Source: Rhodovibrio sodomensis (lineage in GTDB: Bacteria > Pseudomonadota > Alphaproteobacteria > Kiloniellales > Rhodovibrionaceae). Taken from it: a DNA stretch of 64,000 nt. A program made the position numbers and the translations under genes. The notes beneath the pieces are model-generated. The model saw only the letters and a list, made by a program, of their open reading frames with translations. It had not been told where the DNA came from and did no database searches. This document shows positions 19,951 to 32,933 of this stretch, piece after piece. Each line of letters begins with the position of its first letter. Position 1 is the first letter of the stretch. The stretch is from the NCBI RefSeq assembly GCF_016583645.1, contig NZ_NRRL01000002.1, positions 62,001 through 126,000 on the forward strand. The letters run 5' to 3'.

Positions 19951-20521
19951 GCGGCGCAACACCGCAACGGCAAAGGGTCGACGGCGCGAAGAGTTCTACG
20001 ATAGGATTAATTCCAGCGGTTTGACCGATCTCATGCGCCGACGGCGACACCCCGCGCGGCGCGCTCACATTTGCCTAATAACTCGTTGTTCTTCAGGGAT
20101 TTTTTCTGAAACACGCTGTAACAAAGAGTGATTTGAGGCGACTCAGCGCGACCCCTACATTCGTGCGCAAGATTTACCCTAATCCGGGACGTATAATCGA
20201 GGGGTCCTGCCGGCGAGACCGGCGGCGTTCGGACCGAACGGTTGGCGTTCCAAGGAGTAAGCGGCGACGGGGCCGCCAAGGCACCCGGGCACACACGCAT
20301 ACGAGACCAGACGACAAGCCACGATAAGGCGACAGAACAACAAGGCCAATACGACCGGCACCGGCGCCCCGCGCGGGCAACCTACCGGCCGGATCGCAAA
20401 CGGCCTCAAGACGAGACTCGACGGGGGGAGCGCAGCCCTGCGGCACGGCCGATCGGAGGATCGCCAGACGGGGCTGCGAAGCGGCAATCGGACGAGACCT
20501 GTTACCTTTGGGGGATCCCGT
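19951..20521 (+). other. ftsZ-lpxC intergenic region, AT-richer, promoter-bearing
   Basis: About 570 bases without a supportable gene. Bases about 20000-20200 are clearly less GC-rich than the rest of the window and hold candidate promoter elements. From about 20200 to the lpxC start there is a long GC-rich leader of roughly 320 bases, in which no known riboswitch was recognised. Confidence 0.55.
20133..20197 (+). promoter_or_regulatory. Candidate lpxC promoter(s)
   Basis: TTGAGG (20133-20138) and TACATT (20156-20161) form a 17-base-spaced sigma70-like pair. A perfect TATAAT at 20192-20197 follows but lacks a good -35 at normal spacing. Both are in an AT-richer pocket, both point toward lpxC, and they lie after the ftsZ terminator, so lpxC probably has its own promoter. 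Confidence 0.5.
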
Positions 20522-21526
20522 ATGGGGGCACTTCGCGGACTACATCAATTCGAGGCTGAGGGCGGCCGTCCCCCCTCCAGCGTCGGCGATCCGGTCGTCG
20601 GCGGCGACAGCGGCTATCAGCAGACGCTCAAGAACGCCATCCACTGCTCCGGCGTCGGCCTCCACTCCGGTGCCAAGATCGCGATGACGCTGAAGCCGGG
20701 CGCGCCCGACACCGGCATCGTGTTCCGCCGGCGCGACCTGGCCGGTAAGCCGAGCGTGCGCGCCTCGCACCTGAGCGGCCAGGAGACGCCGCTGTGCACG
20801 ACGATCGCCGACGGCGACGTCAAGGTCGCCACGATCGAGCACCTGATGAGCGCGCTCGCGGCCTGCGGCGTCGACAACGCCGAGGTCGAGCTCGACCGGC
20901 CGGAGGTGCCGATCATGGACGGCAGCGCCGCGCCGTTCGTGTTCCTGGTCGAGTGCGCCGGCATCACCGTGCAGAACGCACCGCGCCGGGCGATCCGGAT
21001 CCTCAAGACGGTCGAGATCGACGACGGCGGGCGGCACGCCAGCCTGTCGCCGTCGCGTAGCTTCTGGATCGACTTCGAGATCGACTTCGACAGCGAGGTG
21101 GTCGCGCGGCAGAGCTGGTCCGGCGGCATCAACCGCCAGCAGTTCAAGTCCGACCTCGCCCGCGCCCGCACCTTCGGCTTCCTGCAGGAGGTCGACCAGC
21201 TGCGCCAGCACGGCCTGGCGCGCGGCGGCTCGCTCGACAACGCCGTGGTGATCGACGGCAACGGCGTGATGAACGAAGGCGGCCTGCGCTTCGAAGACGA
21301 GTTCGTGCGCCACAAGGTACTCGACTCGATCGGCGACCTGTATCTGGCCGGCGCGCCGATCCTCGGCCGCTTCGCCGGGCACAAGACCGGCCACGCAATG
21401 AACCTGCGGCTGCTGCGCGCCCTGTTCGCCGACGACAGCGCGTGGTGCTGGGTCGACCTGGCGCGCGCCGACATGGCGCCGGGCGCCAGCGTGCCGCCGG
21501 CCCGCGCCGTCGCCGCGCGCGCCTGA
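20522..21526 (+). CDS. lpxC: UDP-3-O-acyl-GlcNAc deacetylase LpxC
   Basis: LpxC is the zinc-dependent deacetylase that commits UDP-3-O-acyl-GlcNAc to lipid A synthesis. The 334-residue protein has a roughly 32-residue N-terminal tail before the conserved Q-Q-T-L-K-N-A-I-H-C-S-G-V-G-L-H-S-G. The zinc/catalytic motif T-I-E-H-L-M-S-A, the P-I-M-D-G-S-A-A-P-F loop and the C-terminal K-V-L-D-S-I-G-D-L-Y-L-A-G with H-K-T-G-H are present. Start ATG 20522 follows GGGGGA. Location directly after ftsZ is usual in Proteobacteria. Confidence 0.95.
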   Translation: MGALRGLHQFEAEGGRPPSSVGDPVVGGDSGYQQTLKNAIHCSGVGLHSGAKIAMTLKPGAPDTGIVFRRRDLAGKPSVRASHLSGQETPLCTTIADGDVKVATIEHLMSALAACGVDNAEVELDRPEVPIMDGSAAPFVFLVECAGITVQNAPRRAIRILKTVEIDDGGRHASLSPSRSFWIDFEIDFDSEVVARQSWSGGINRQQFKSDLARARTFGFLQEVDQLRQHGLARGGSLDNAVVIDGNGVMNEGGLRFEDEFVRHKVLDSIGDLYLAGAPILGRFAGHKTGHAMNLRLLRALFADDSAWCWVDLARADMAPGASVPPARAVAARA

Positions 21527-21610
21527 CGGCCGGCGCGGAGCCGCGCCGCGGAGACGCCGGGTCTGGCGTCGACCGGCCGGCCCGCCCGGCCAGCGATCGG
21601 GGGGAGTGGG

Positions 21611-21651
21611 GAAGCCCCGTGCGCCGCTTGAGGCGCACGGGGCTTCTTCTT
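21611..21651 (+). terminator. Intrinsic terminator after lpxC
   Basis: GAAGCCCCGTGCGCC (21611-21625) pairs perfectly with GGCGCACGGGGCTTC (21632-21646) across a 6-base loop, followed by TTCTT. It is a textbook terminator between lpxC and bamD, so bamD-recN-ligA need a promoter in the roughly 100 bases that follow or read-through. Confidence 0.88.
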
Positions 21652-21750
21652 ATAGTCGACCGGCGGCGCCGGCCCCGGCGCCGCTGTCTGGTCCCTGCCC
21701 GCACGCGGCAGGCTGGGCGGTTCCCTCGACAGCAAGACGACGGATATTCC

Positions 21751-22641
21751 GTGATCGATCGTTCCCGGGTCAGTGACCCCCGCAGCCGCACCGCCCCGAC
21801 CGCCGGCGGCACCGCGACCGGCCTCCGCCTGGGGCGGTGGCGCGGTTTCCTGCTGGCGTGCGCGCTCGCCCTGCCCGTCGGCCTTGCCGGCTGTGCCAGC
21901 GACGAGCCGCAGTACGTCGAGCGTCCGGTGGGCGAGCTCTACAACCAGGCGATGAACCAGCTGCTGGACGAGCAGTACCAGCAGGCAGCCCAGACGTTCG
22001 ACGAGGTCGAGCGCCAGCACCCCTATTCCACCTGGGCGTCCAAGGCCCAGTTGATGGCGGGCTACGCCCACTACCTGAACGACAGCTACACCGAAGCGGT
22101 GAACGCGCTCGACCGGTTTATCGAACTGCACCCGGGCAACCGCGACATCGCCTACGCCTATTATCTGAAGGCGCTCTGCTATTACGAGCAGATCGCCGAT
22201 GTCCGCCGCGATCAGCAGATGACCCGGCAAGCCCGGAACGCCTTGCAGGAAGTCGTCAACCGCTTCCCCAACAGCAAGTACGCGCGCGACGCCCGTCTCA
22301 AGCTCGACCTGACCGAGGATCATCTGGCGGGTGCGGAGATGGTGGTCGGGCGGTACTACCTGAACAACGGGCACTACCTGGCCGCTATCAAGCGCTTCCG
22401 CAAGGTGGTCGAGGAATACCAGACCACCACGCACGTGCCTGAAGCGCTGCACCGCTTGGTCGAGGCTTACATGGCGCTGGGCGTGGTCGACGAGGCCAAG
22501 GCGACCGCCGCCGTGCTCGGCCACAACTATCCCGGCACCGAATGGTACGCCGACAGCTACGAACTTCTGACCGGCCGCGACGTCACCCCGGAGCGCGACG
22601 AGGATTCCTGGATCTCGCGTGCCTGGGACCAGGTGAGCTAG
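21751..22641 (+). CDS. bamD: Outer membrane assembly lipoprotein BamD
   Basis: BamD is the essential TPR lipoprotein of the BAM complex, which inserts beta-barrels into the outer membrane. From GTG 21751 the product is 296 residues with a long n-region, a hydrophobic signal (about 32-46) and a lipobox L-A-G-C with the lipidated cysteine at 48. TPR-like repeats follow, including Y-N-Q-A-M-N-Q-L-L-D-E-Q-Y and A-A-Q-T-F-D-E-V-E-R-Q-H-P-Y-S. The frame is open upstream, and the GTG was chosen as the closest plausible initiator to the signal peptide; the exact start is uncertain. recN starts 8 bases after its stop. Confidence 0.9.
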   Translation: MIDRSRVSDPRSRTAPTAGGTATGLRLGRWRGFLLACALALPVGLAGCASDEPQYVERPVGELYNQAMNQLLDEQYQQAAQTFDEVERQHPYSTWASKAQLMAGYAHYLNDSYTEAVNALDRFIELHPGNRDIAYAYYLKALCYYEQIADVRRDQQMTRQARNALQEVVNRFPNSKYARDARLKLDLTEDHLAGAEMVVGRYYLNNGHYLAAIKRFRKVVEEYQTTTHVPEALHRLVEAYMALGVVDEAKATAAVLGHNYPGTEWYADSYELLTGRDVTPERDEDSWISRAWDQVS

Positions 22642-22649
22642 CGGCGCGC

Positions 22650-26547
<3,898 letters not shown>

Positions 26548-26551
26548 CGCC

Positions 26552-26881
26552 ATGCAAGGCGGCGACGCGGACACGGAAGCCCCGGGCGTCTACCTGCTGG
26601 ACCCGGACGACAGGTGGCGCCTGATCCACGCGGACCGCGGCGGCGACTACCACCTGCACGACATCAAGGAAGCTTTCGCGCTCGGCACCCGCGCGACCGG
26701 CGAGGACGGCCTGCCCCTGCTCGCCCTGTCGCGCGCCGAGGCCCGCCAGCTGACCGCACACGCCCAAGCGCAGGCGTTAGACCAGGACGACGGCCTGACC
26801 GCGCTCGCCGCCGACATCGCGGCCGCCGCCCGCGACCTGCCCAAGATGATGACCCAGCTGCAGCTGCGCCAGGTGTTTTAA
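26552..26881 (+). CDS. Hypothetical small protein downstream of ligA
   Basis: I do not recognise a family. The 109-residue frame starts with ATG 4 bases after the ligA stop and uses codons like its neighbours, which supports real translation as the last gene of the bamD-recN-ligA unit. The protein is mostly acidic with histidines near residues 26-36 and an alanine-rich helical C-terminal half. No signal peptide or membrane segment is seen. It ends directly before the convergent terminator. Confidence 0.6.
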   Translation: MQGGDADTEAPGVYLLDPDDRWRLIHADRGGDYHLHDIKEAFALGTRATGEDGLPLLALSRAEARQLTAHAQAQALDQDDGLTALAADIAAAARDLPKMMTQLQLRQVF

Positions 26882-26891
26882 CTCATTTATT

Positions 26892-26995
26892 CCCCTCCTC
26901 CCGTCGGAGGAGGGGTTAGGGGAGGAGGCGCCACGGGTCTACGCCGCGAGCATCCTCCTCTCCCCGGCCCTCTCCTCCCACGGAAGGAGAGGGGG
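26892..26995. terminator. Convergent terminator region, two purine/pyrimidine hairpins
   Basis: CCCCTCCTCC (26892-26901) pairs with GGAGGAGGGG (26906-26915) around a 4-base loop. A second imperfect hairpin follows at about 26967-26995, with CCCTCTCCT and AGGAGAGGG arms. The two sit between the plus-strand ligA unit and the minus-strand cobT gene and can serve both directions. Similar CT/GA-rich hairpins are common dispersed intergenic motifs in alphaproteobacteria. Confidence 0.65.
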
Positions 26996-27006
26996 AAGCA
27001 GCGGCG

Positions 27007-28899
27007 CTACCGGCGGCCGCCTGCGGCGCGTTGCTGGCCGCGGCGTTTGTTGGCGGGGACCAGGGATTCCTCGTCGAACAAATCGGCGAGACGTTCCAGC
27101 ATGGTGCCGCCCAGCTGCTCGGCGTCGACGATCGTGACCGCGCGGCGGTAGTAGCGGGTGACGTCGTGGCCGATGCCGATCGCGGTCAGCTCGACCGGGC
27201 TCTTGCGCTCGATGAAGTCGATCACCTCGCGCAGGTGCTTTTCCAGGTAGTTGCCCGGGTTCACCGACAGGGTGGAATCGTCGACCGGCGCGCCGTCCGA
27301 GATCACCATCAGGATGCGGCGCTGCTCGGGCCGGCCGACCAGGCGGTTGTGCGCCCACATCAGCGCCTCGCCGTCGATGTTCTCCTTCAGGATGCCCTCG
27401 CGCAGCATCAGGCCGAGCTTGCGCCGGGCCCGGCGCCAGGGGGTGTCGGCGGACTTGTAGATGATGTGGCGCAGATCGTTCAGCCGCCCCGGATTGGCCG
27501 TCTTGCCGTTGGCGATCCAGCGCTCGCGCGACTGGCCGCCCTTCCACATCCGGGTGGTGAAGCCCAGGATCTCGACCTTGACCCCGCAGCGCTCCAGCGT
27601 GCGCGCCAGGATGTCGGCGCTCATCGCGGCGACCGTGATCGGCCGGCCGCGCATCGACCCGGAATTGTCGATCAGCAGCGTCACCACGGTGTCGCGGAAC
27701 CGGCTGTCGCTCTCCTGCTTGTAGGACAGCGGGTATTCCGGGTTGGCGATGATCCGCGCCAAGCGGGAGGTGTCGAGGTAGCCCTCCTCCAGGTTGAACT
27801 GCCAGGCGCGCGTCTGCTTGGCCAGCAGGCGGCGCTGCAGGCGGTTCGCCAGGCGCGAGACGACCGACTGCATGTGCGCCAGCTGCTGGTCCAGCATTTG
27901 CCGCAGGCGCGCCAGCTCGTCCGGATCGCACAGCTCGGCGGCGTCGGTGATCTCGTCGAATTCCTGGGTATAGGGCGCGTACGGCAAGTCGTCGGTCGAG
28001 TTGCGCCGGTCCTGATGGCGCGGCTGGGTGCCCGGCCGGCCCGGCTCCTCGGAGCTCGCGCCGGAGGTCATCTGACCTTCGCTATCGCTCTCCTGCTCCT
28101 CGACGCCGGAGCCCTCGCCCTCGTCCTGGCTGTCGCCGTCCATCGAGCTGCCGGACTCCGCGCTGTCCTGCTCGCCGCTCTGGGCGTCGCCCTCGCCGCT
28201 GTCGTCGTCGGACTCCTCGGCCTCGGCCTGCTCGTCCTCGTCGCTGGACGCCTCCTCCTGGTCGGTCGCGCTCTCCAGGTCGAGGTGCTGCAGCAGCTTG
28301 CGCACCTGGCGGGCATAGTCGTCCTGGTCGGTGACGTGCTGGCCCAGCTGATCCAGTTCGCGCAGGACGTCGGCATCCAGGGTCGGCCGCCAGGCGTCGA
28401 CCATCGCCTTGGCGGCGGGCGGCGGCGCCTGGCCGGTCATCGCCTCGCGCGCCATCACGCGCATGACCTCGGACAGCGGAACGTCCTCGCGGTGCTCGAT
28501 GTTGGTGTAGCCGCGCGCCTTGTAACGCTCGTTCATCGCGGCATCGAGGTTGCTCGCGACCCCGGCCATGCCCTGGGCACCCAGCGCCTCGCAGCGCGCC
28601 TGCTCGACCGCGTCGAACACCTCGCGCGCGACCGTGTTCTGCGGCCGGTTCTGGGAGTGCACCTGGCTGTCGTGGTAGCGCAGGCGCAGGGCCTCGGCGT
28701 CCGCCTCGCCGCGCACCCGGCTGGCCTCGTTGTAGTTCAGGTCGCGCCCGGGCTGCGACAGGCGCATCTCGTTCCCCGACAGACCCTGCGCGTTGGAGGA
28801 GAAGGTCACGTGCAGGTCGTCCCGCCGGGCCATGGCGCGCATGGTCGCCCCGGTGGTCCGCCGGAAGCGATCCAGGGGACTCTCGTTGTCGTCCTTCAT
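27007..28899 (-). CDS. cobT: Aerobic cobaltochelatase subunit CobT
   Basis: CobT is the von Willebrand-domain subunit of the CobN-CobS-CobT complex, which inserts cobalt into hydrogenobyrinic acid diamide in aerobic cobalamin synthesis. The 630-residue protein has a conserved N-terminal domain, a strongly acidic D/E/S/G-rich linker (about 205-285) and a C-terminal VWA domain with an intact MIDAS motif D411-N-S413-G-S415. It is transcribed after cobS with a 54-base gap. CobN is not in the window. Homologous proteins of uncertain substrate exist, but the pairing with CobS supports the call. Confidence 0.92.
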   Translation of the reverse strand: MKDDNESPLDRFRRTTGATMRAMARRDDLHVTFSSNAQGLSGNEMRLSQPGRDLNYNEASRVRGEADAEALRLRYHDSQVHSQNRPQNTVAREVFDAVEQARCEALGAQGMAGVASNLDAAMNERYKARGYTNIEHREDVPLSEVMRVMAREAMTGQAPPPAAKAMVDAWRPTLDADVLRELDQLGQHVTDQDDYARQVRKLLQHLDLESATDQEEASSDEDEQAEAEESDDDSGEGDAQSGEQDSAESGSSMDGDSQDEGEGSGVEEQESDSEGQMTSGASSEEPGRPGTQPRHQDRRNSTDDLPYAPYTQEFDEITDAAELCDPDELARLRQMLDQQLAHMQSVVSRLANRLQRRLLAKQTRAWQFNLEEGYLDTSRLARIIANPEYPLSYKQESDSRFRDTVVTLLIDNSGSMRGRPITVAAMSADILARTLERCGVKVEILGFTTRMWKGGQSRERWIANGKTANPGRLNDLRHIIYKSADTPWRRARRKLGLMLREGILKENIDGEALMWAHNRLVGRPEQRRILMVISDGAPVDDSTLSVNPGNYLEKHLREVIDFIERKSPVELTAIGIGHDVTRYYRRAVTIVDAEQLGGTMLERLADLFDEESLVPANKRRGQQRAAGGRR

Positions 28900-28953
28900 C
28901 CTCTATCCACCCATTGCTCTGCCGGGCGCGCGGATCGTCGCCACCGGGCGCGC

Positions 28954-29955
28954 TTAAACCAGCGTCGCCTGCACGCCCGTCTCGGGCAGTTCGGTCCCGA
29001 AGCAGCGCTGATAGTACTCCGCCACCACCGGGCGCTCGAGCTCGTCGCACTTGTTCAGGAAGCTCAGCCGGAAAGCGAAGCCGATGTCGTTGAAGATCGC
29101 CGCGTTCTCCGCCCAGGTGAGCACGGTCCGCGGGCTCATCACGGTGGAGATGTCGCCGTTGACGAAGCCGCTGCGGGTCAGGTCGGCGCAGTGCACCATG
29201 GCGGAGACCTGCTCCCGGCCGTCCTTGGTGTCGAACTGCGGCAGCTTCTGCAGCACGATGTTGGTCTCCTCGTCGTGCGGCAGGTAGTTCAGCGTGGCCA
29301 CGATGTTCCAGCGGTCCATCTGGCCCTGGTTGATCTGCTGCGTGCCGTGATAGAGGCCGGTGGTGTCGCCCAGGCCGACCGTGTTCGCGGTGGCGAACAG
29401 GCGGAAGGCGTTGTGCGGATGGATCACCTTGTTCTGGTCGAGCAGGGTCAGCTTGCCCTCGACCTCCAGCACGCGCTGGATCACGAACATCACGTCCGGC
29501 CGGCCGGCGTCGTACTCGTCGAACACCAGCGCGGTCGGGTTCTGCAGCGCCCACGGCAGCAGGCCCTCGCGGAACTCGGTCACCTGCTGGCCGTCGCGCA
29601 GAACGATCGCGTCCTTGCCGATCAGGTCGATGCGCGAGATGTGGCTGTCCAGGTTGATCCGGATGCAGGGCCAGTTCAGCCGCGCGGCGATCTGCTCGAT
29701 GTGGGTCGACTTGCCGGTGCCGTGATAGCCCTGCACCATGACCCGGCGGTTGTAGGCAAAGCCGGCCAGGATGGCGAGCGTGGTGTCCCGGTCGAAGCGG
29801 TAGGTGTCGTCCTGCTCTGGGACGTACTCGCTTTTCTCGGAGAAGGCCGGCACCTGCATGTCGACGTCCAGCCCGAAGGTCTGGGCGACCGAGATCTTCA
29901 TGTCCGGGCCCGTGGCGGGCAGCGAGGTTTCGGCGTTTGCGGTCTGACTAGCCAT
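28954..29955 (-). CDS. cobS: Aerobic cobaltochelatase subunit CobS
   Basis: CobS is the AAA+ ATPase subunit that forms a ring with CobT and drives cobalt insertion by CobN. From ATG at 29955 (after AAAGGA) the protein is 333 residues. Walker A (G-Y-H-G-T-G-K-S-T) is at 76-84, Walker B is within [13 protein letters not shown], and the sensor region [15 protein letters not shown] follows. I found no cobalamin riboswitch in the 250 bases upstream. Confidence 0.93.
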   Translation of the reverse strand: MASQTANAETSLPATGPDMKISVAQTFGLDVDMQVPAFSEKSEYVPEQDDTYRFDRDTTLAILAGFAYNRRVMVQGYHGTGKSTHIEQIAARLNWPCIRINLDSHISRIDLIGKDAIVLRDGQQVTEFREGLLPWALQNPTALVFDEYDAGRPDVMFVIQRVLEVEGKLTLLDQNKVIHPHNAFRLFATANTVGLGDTTGLYHGTQQINQGQMDRWNIVATLNYLPHDEETNIVLQKLPQFDTKDGREQVSAMVHCADLTRSGFVNGDISTVMSPRTVLTWAENAAIFNDIGFAFRLSFLNKCDELERPVVAEYYQRCFGTELPETGVQATLV

Positions 29956-30206
29956 CGATATCCTTTCCGTCCGCTTTGAACCGTCGCGCGCACCCCGGCG
30001 GCTGGCCGCTGACGGGGTGGCGATGTCGGGTCGGGACGCGGTGTTGCGCGGGTTTTGGTGGGACCGTCCGGCCTCAGATTTAAGACCTTTGACGTGCTTT
30101 GGGTACCCCCGGCACGGGAGCCCACCCGGGCGCGCCGGCGTTCCGTCTGAAGGATCAACGCCTTGGCGCCCGGATTGTTTTGCCGCCGCCGCCCGAACCC
30201 GCGGCT
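29956..30206 (-). other. Interval between the J-domain gene and cobS
   Basis: About 250 bases with no supportable gene. A TTGACG hexamer on the plus strand near 30087 points away from cobS. No B12-box-like motif was seen. The cobS promoter is presumably here, but I could not place it. Confidence 0.4.
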
Positions 30207-30857
30207 TTAGCGATAGGCCTTGCGCAGGGTGGCGTAGGCCTGGTTTACGGTCTTCAGCCGGTCCTCGTTGGTCCGGTCGCCGCCGTTGGCATCCGGGTGG
30301 AAGCGCTTCACCAGTTCCTTGTAGCGCACCTTGATCGCCGCGAAGGTCGCCGGCGGATCCAGGCCCAACTCGGCCAGCGCGCGGTCGGTCTCCCCGGCAT
30401 GGGTGGTGCCGCCGCCGCCGTTGGCGCGGCCCCGGCCGGTGCCGTCGTGCGCGTCCTGCCAGGACCGCTGGCGGTTCTGCTCCCACTGCCGGCGGGCGTC
30501 CTGCTGGTCGGTCTGCTCGGCGTGGAAGAAGCCGAAGTCGTCGCGCCAGCGCGGCCCCTGCCCGATCGAGCCGAACGGCCAGCTGGGCCGGTGCCAGCAG
30601 CTGTCGCGCCGGCGTTCCTGCTCGATCTGCGCTTCCGACATGCCGGCGTAGTAGTTCCAGGCGCGGTTGTACTCCCGCACGTGCTCCAGGCAGAAGTAGT
30701 AGTATTCGTTCAGCCGGTCGCGGCTGCGCGGCGCGCGGTACTGTCCGTGGCCGGTACAGCCCGGGCGATCGCACGTGCGCGTCTCCGCCTCCTGACGGAA
30801 AAAGCGCCGCATCCGCGCGAACGGTCTGTGCAGGGCCTCGGAATCGGTACGCGCCAT
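30207..30857 (-). CDS. J-domain-containing protein next to cobS
   Basis: The 216-residue product ends in a J domain with the invariant H187-P-D189 motif, the site that stimulates Hsp70 (DnaK) ATPase. The N-terminal part has a cysteine/histidine cluster (C-D-R-P-G-C, later F-C-L-E-H) and an aromatic W/Y-rich segment, and lacks the Gly/Phe and zinc-finger regions of true DnaJ. Such J proteins are commonly encoded beside bolA and cobS in alphaproteobacteria. A role in assembling the chelatase or in an iron-sulfur pathway would be inference. The start is ATG 30857. Confidence 0.85.
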   Translation of the reverse strand: MARTDSEALHRPFARMRRFFRQEAETRTCDRPGCTGHGQYRAPRSRDRLNEYYYFCLEHVREYNRAWNYYAGMSEAQIEQERRRDSCWHRPSWPFGSIGQGPRWRDDFGFFHAEQTDQQDARRQWEQNRQRSWQDAHDGTGRGRANGGGGTTHAGETDRALAELGLDPPATFAAIKVRYKELVKRFHPDANGGDRTNEDRLKTVNQAYATLRKAYR

Positions 30858-30949
30858 GATGCCATCAAGTATGGGCGGCGCCTCCGGGCGAGGCAAGCTG
30901 TCCGCCCGGCGATCGCGGCCGGAAAACCGCCGCGTCCGACCGCCGCGCC

Positions 30950-31924
30950 CTACCGCCGCGAGGCGCGCAGGTCCGCCAGGTTGACGAGCGCCATGCCGCC
31001 CACGATCAGCGCCAGCCCGCCCACGCGGGTCAGCGAGAGCGCCTCGCCCAGGACCAGCGTGCTCATGATCACCCCCGCCGTGGGCACGCCCAGAAGGCCG
31101 AGCGACGTGGAGATCGCCGGCAGGCTGCGCTGCACCGTCACCACCGCCCAGAAGCAGAACGCGGTGGCGAGCGGGCCGTTGTAGAGCAGGATCGCGATCA
31201 GCTCGCCCGACCAGTCGATCCGGGCGTCGCCTTCGAACACGAAGGCGAGAATCAGCAGCACCGGCAGCGCGGCCAGCATCTGCCAGGGCGCCAGCTGCAG
31301 CGGGCTGGACGTCCAGGTGTGCCGGCGGGTGTGCAGGATGGTCGCCGCCCAGCCGAGCGCCGCCAGCATCAGGAACGCGTTGCCCAGCACCACGTCCGGA
31401 TCGGACCAGTCGAAGCCCAGCGGGTTGAACAGCACCGCCACCCCGGTCAGCCCCAGGATCAGGCCCGCGCCCTTGCGCGCGTTCAGCCGTTCGCCCAGCA
31501 GGTACACCGCGACCGGGGTCACCCACAGCGGCGTGGTGTAGGCCAGGATCGCCGAGCGGCCGGCGTCGACCGTCAGCAGCGCCAGGTTCACCAGCGACAG
31601 GAAGGTCGCCATCTGCAACAGCGCGACCGAGACCACGATCGGCATGTCCGCCCGGCGCGGCAGGCTGAGCCGGCCGGTGACCGCCAGCACGCCGAACAGC
31701 GTGACCGCGCCCATCGACATGCGCGCGACCGCGAACCAGAACGGCGTGATCGACTGCAGGCCGATCTTCATCACCGGCCAGTTGGTGCCCCATAGCAGGA
31801 TCACCGCCGCCAGCAGCAGATAGGCGCCCTTGGTCCCCGGATGGTGTCCGCTGGTCCCGCGGCCGCCGGACGCAGGTGCCTGGCCGGTCTGGGCGGCGGT
31901 GTCGCTGTCGGCGCGCGCGCTCAT
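30950..31924 (-). CDS. EamA/DMT-family membrane transporter
   Basis: This is a 324-residue inner-membrane protein with about ten hydrophobic helices arranged as two EamA repeats, the layout of the drug/metabolite transporter superfamily. The first repeat begins L-L-L-A-A-V-I-L-L-W-G-T-N-W-P; the second contains S-T-S-L-G-L-L-G-V-P-T-A-G-V and the L-G-E-A-L motif. A hydrophilic N terminus of about 30 residues precedes the first helix. The start at ATG 31924 follows AGAGG; the frame continues upstream but is low-complexity there. The substrate cannot be told from sequence. Confidence 0.88.
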   Translation of the reverse strand: MSARADSDTAAQTGQAPASGGRGTSGHHPGTKGAYLLLAAVILLWGTNWPVMKIGLQSITPFWFAVARMSMGAVTLFGVLAVTGRLSLPRRADMPIVVSVALLQMATFLSLVNLALLTVDAGRSAILAYTTPLWVTPVAVYLLGERLNARKGAGLILGLTGVAVLFNPLGFDWSDPDVVLGNAFLMLAALGWAATILHTRRHTWTSSPLQLAPWQMLAALPVLLILAFVFEGDARIDWSGELIAILLYNGPLATAFCFWAVVTVQRSLPAISTSLGLLGVPTAGVIMSTLVLGEALSLTRVGGLALIVGGMALVNLADLRASRR

Positions 31925-32089
31925 CGAACCTCTGTGCGAGACTGGCGGAGAAACTTCGGGCTGGTCGGGACGACGCGGACGGCCACGGCCGCCGGTTGGC
32001 GTGCACGCTACCACCCGCCGGCCAGCGTGCAACCGCCCGCCGGCGGACGGCAGCGTCCCGCCGCACGCAGGACAACGCGCGCCGGATGC

Positions 32090-32117
32090 TTGACAGGCCG
32101 GACCCGCGGGCGATGCT
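32090..32117 (+). promoter_or_regulatory. Candidate bolA promoter
   Basis: A perfect TTGACA at 32090-32095 is followed after 16 bases by GATGCT (32112-32117), a weak -10. It lies about 60 bases upstream of bolA in the divergent interval with the EamA gene. Confidence 0.4.
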
Positions 32118-32175
32118 GTCGCACCCTGGACCAATCCAGCCAGCCCCGCCCACCCGAGACAGGACAGACCGCATC

Positions 32176-32460
32176 ATGGAGTTCGCCCAGCGGATCGACC
32201 GCCAGCTGCGCCAGACCTTCGAGATCGAGCGTCTGGACGTCGTCGACGATTCGGCCAAGCACGCCGGCCATTCCGGCGCCCACCCGCTGGGCGAGACGCA
32301 CTTTCGCTTGGTCGTCGTGTCGCTCGACTTCGAGGGGGTCGGCCGGGTCGCCCGCCAGCGCCTGGTCTACGACGCGCTGAAGGCCGAGATGGGCGAGCGC
32401 GTGCACGCCCTGCAGTTGTCCTGCCGCACGCCGGAGGAGGACGCGAAGCTGGGCGTGTAG
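32176..32460 (+). CDS. bolA: BolA family protein
   Basis: BolA-like proteins pair with monothiol glutaredoxins to handle [2Fe-2S] clusters, and some bind DNA. From ATG 32176 the product has 94 residues, with the family core (H-F-R-L-V-V-V-S-L-D-F-E-G-V-G-R-V-A-R-Q-R-L-V-Y) and H-A-L-Q-L-S-C-R-T-P-E-E near the end. A histidine-containing loop (H-A-G-H-S-G-A-H) fits the metal-binding site. It lies upstream of the J-domain/cobS genes but on the opposite strand. Confidence 0.92.
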   Translation: MEFAQRIDRQLRQTFEIERLDVVDDSAKHAGHSGAHPLGETHFRLVVVSLDFEGVGRVARQRLVYDALKAEMGERVHALQLSCRTPEEDAKLGV

Positions 32461-32599
32461 GGGGTCGGACGCGACCCCACACGTTTTCGCTGTCCGCCTC
32501 CACGCGCCGTAAACTCTCTAGTTGCATTTTCCGGCGGCTCGCATACGCTCGCATGACACTCTCATTGCGTGCAATTCTGGCCGAGCGGGTTACGGAAAG

Positions 32600-32905
32600 A
32601 TGCAGGGCAGCGACGCGGACGCCCAGGGCGGCCTGATCAACCGCAACGTCACGGTGAACGGCCGGCGCACCAGCATCCGGTTGGAGCCGGAGATGTGGGA
32701 CGCCCTGGACGAGATCGCCAAGCGGGAGAGCGTGCGCGTCAGCGACGTCGTCTCCCGGATCGACCGGGATCGGCTCGGCCGCGGTGCGGGCCTGACCGCA
32801 CGGGTGCGGGTGTTCGTGCTGGGCTACTTCCGCGCCGCCGCGACGGAGAGCGGCCACATGAACGCCGGCCACGGCCTGCTCTACGGCCACCCCGCACGGC
32901 GATAG
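32600..32905 (+). CDS. Ribbon-helix-helix domain protein
   Basis: The 101-residue protein carries a ribbon-helix-helix fold of the RHH_4 type: a beta strand R-R-T-S-I-R-L-E followed by helices E-M-W-D-A-L-D-E-I-A-K-R-E and V-R-V-S-D-V-V-S-R-I-D. Such proteins are small DNA-binding regulators, often autoregulatory; the target is unknown. ATG 32600 follows GGAAAG; a TTG further upstream (32522) would add a less plausible extension. It is convergent with the DUF2889 gene, with 28 bases between the stops. It is not paired with a toxin-like gene. Confidence 0.8.
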   Translation: MQGSDADAQGGLINRNVTVNGRRTSIRLEPEMWDALDEIAKRESVRVSDVVSRIDRDRLGRGAGLTARVRVFVLGYFRAAATESGHMNAGHGLLYGHPARR

Positions 32906-32933
32906 CGGCGCCGGGTGCGAAACCAGATACCGC

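Noticed and set aside
20031..20300. Minus-strand 89-codon frame between ftsZ and lpxC
   Set aside because: It has no domain, no ribosome binding site and unusual composition, and it lies over the probable lpxC promoter.
27031..29979. Long plus-strand frame (982 codons) across cobT and cobS
   Set aside because: It is a codon-bias shadow of two well-supported minus-strand genes; it has no family similarity and no plausible start signals.
29956..30206. Cobalamin riboswitch upstream of cobS
   Set aside because: I looked for a B12-box-like motif and paired elements and did not see them; the interval shows no recognisable riboswitch core.
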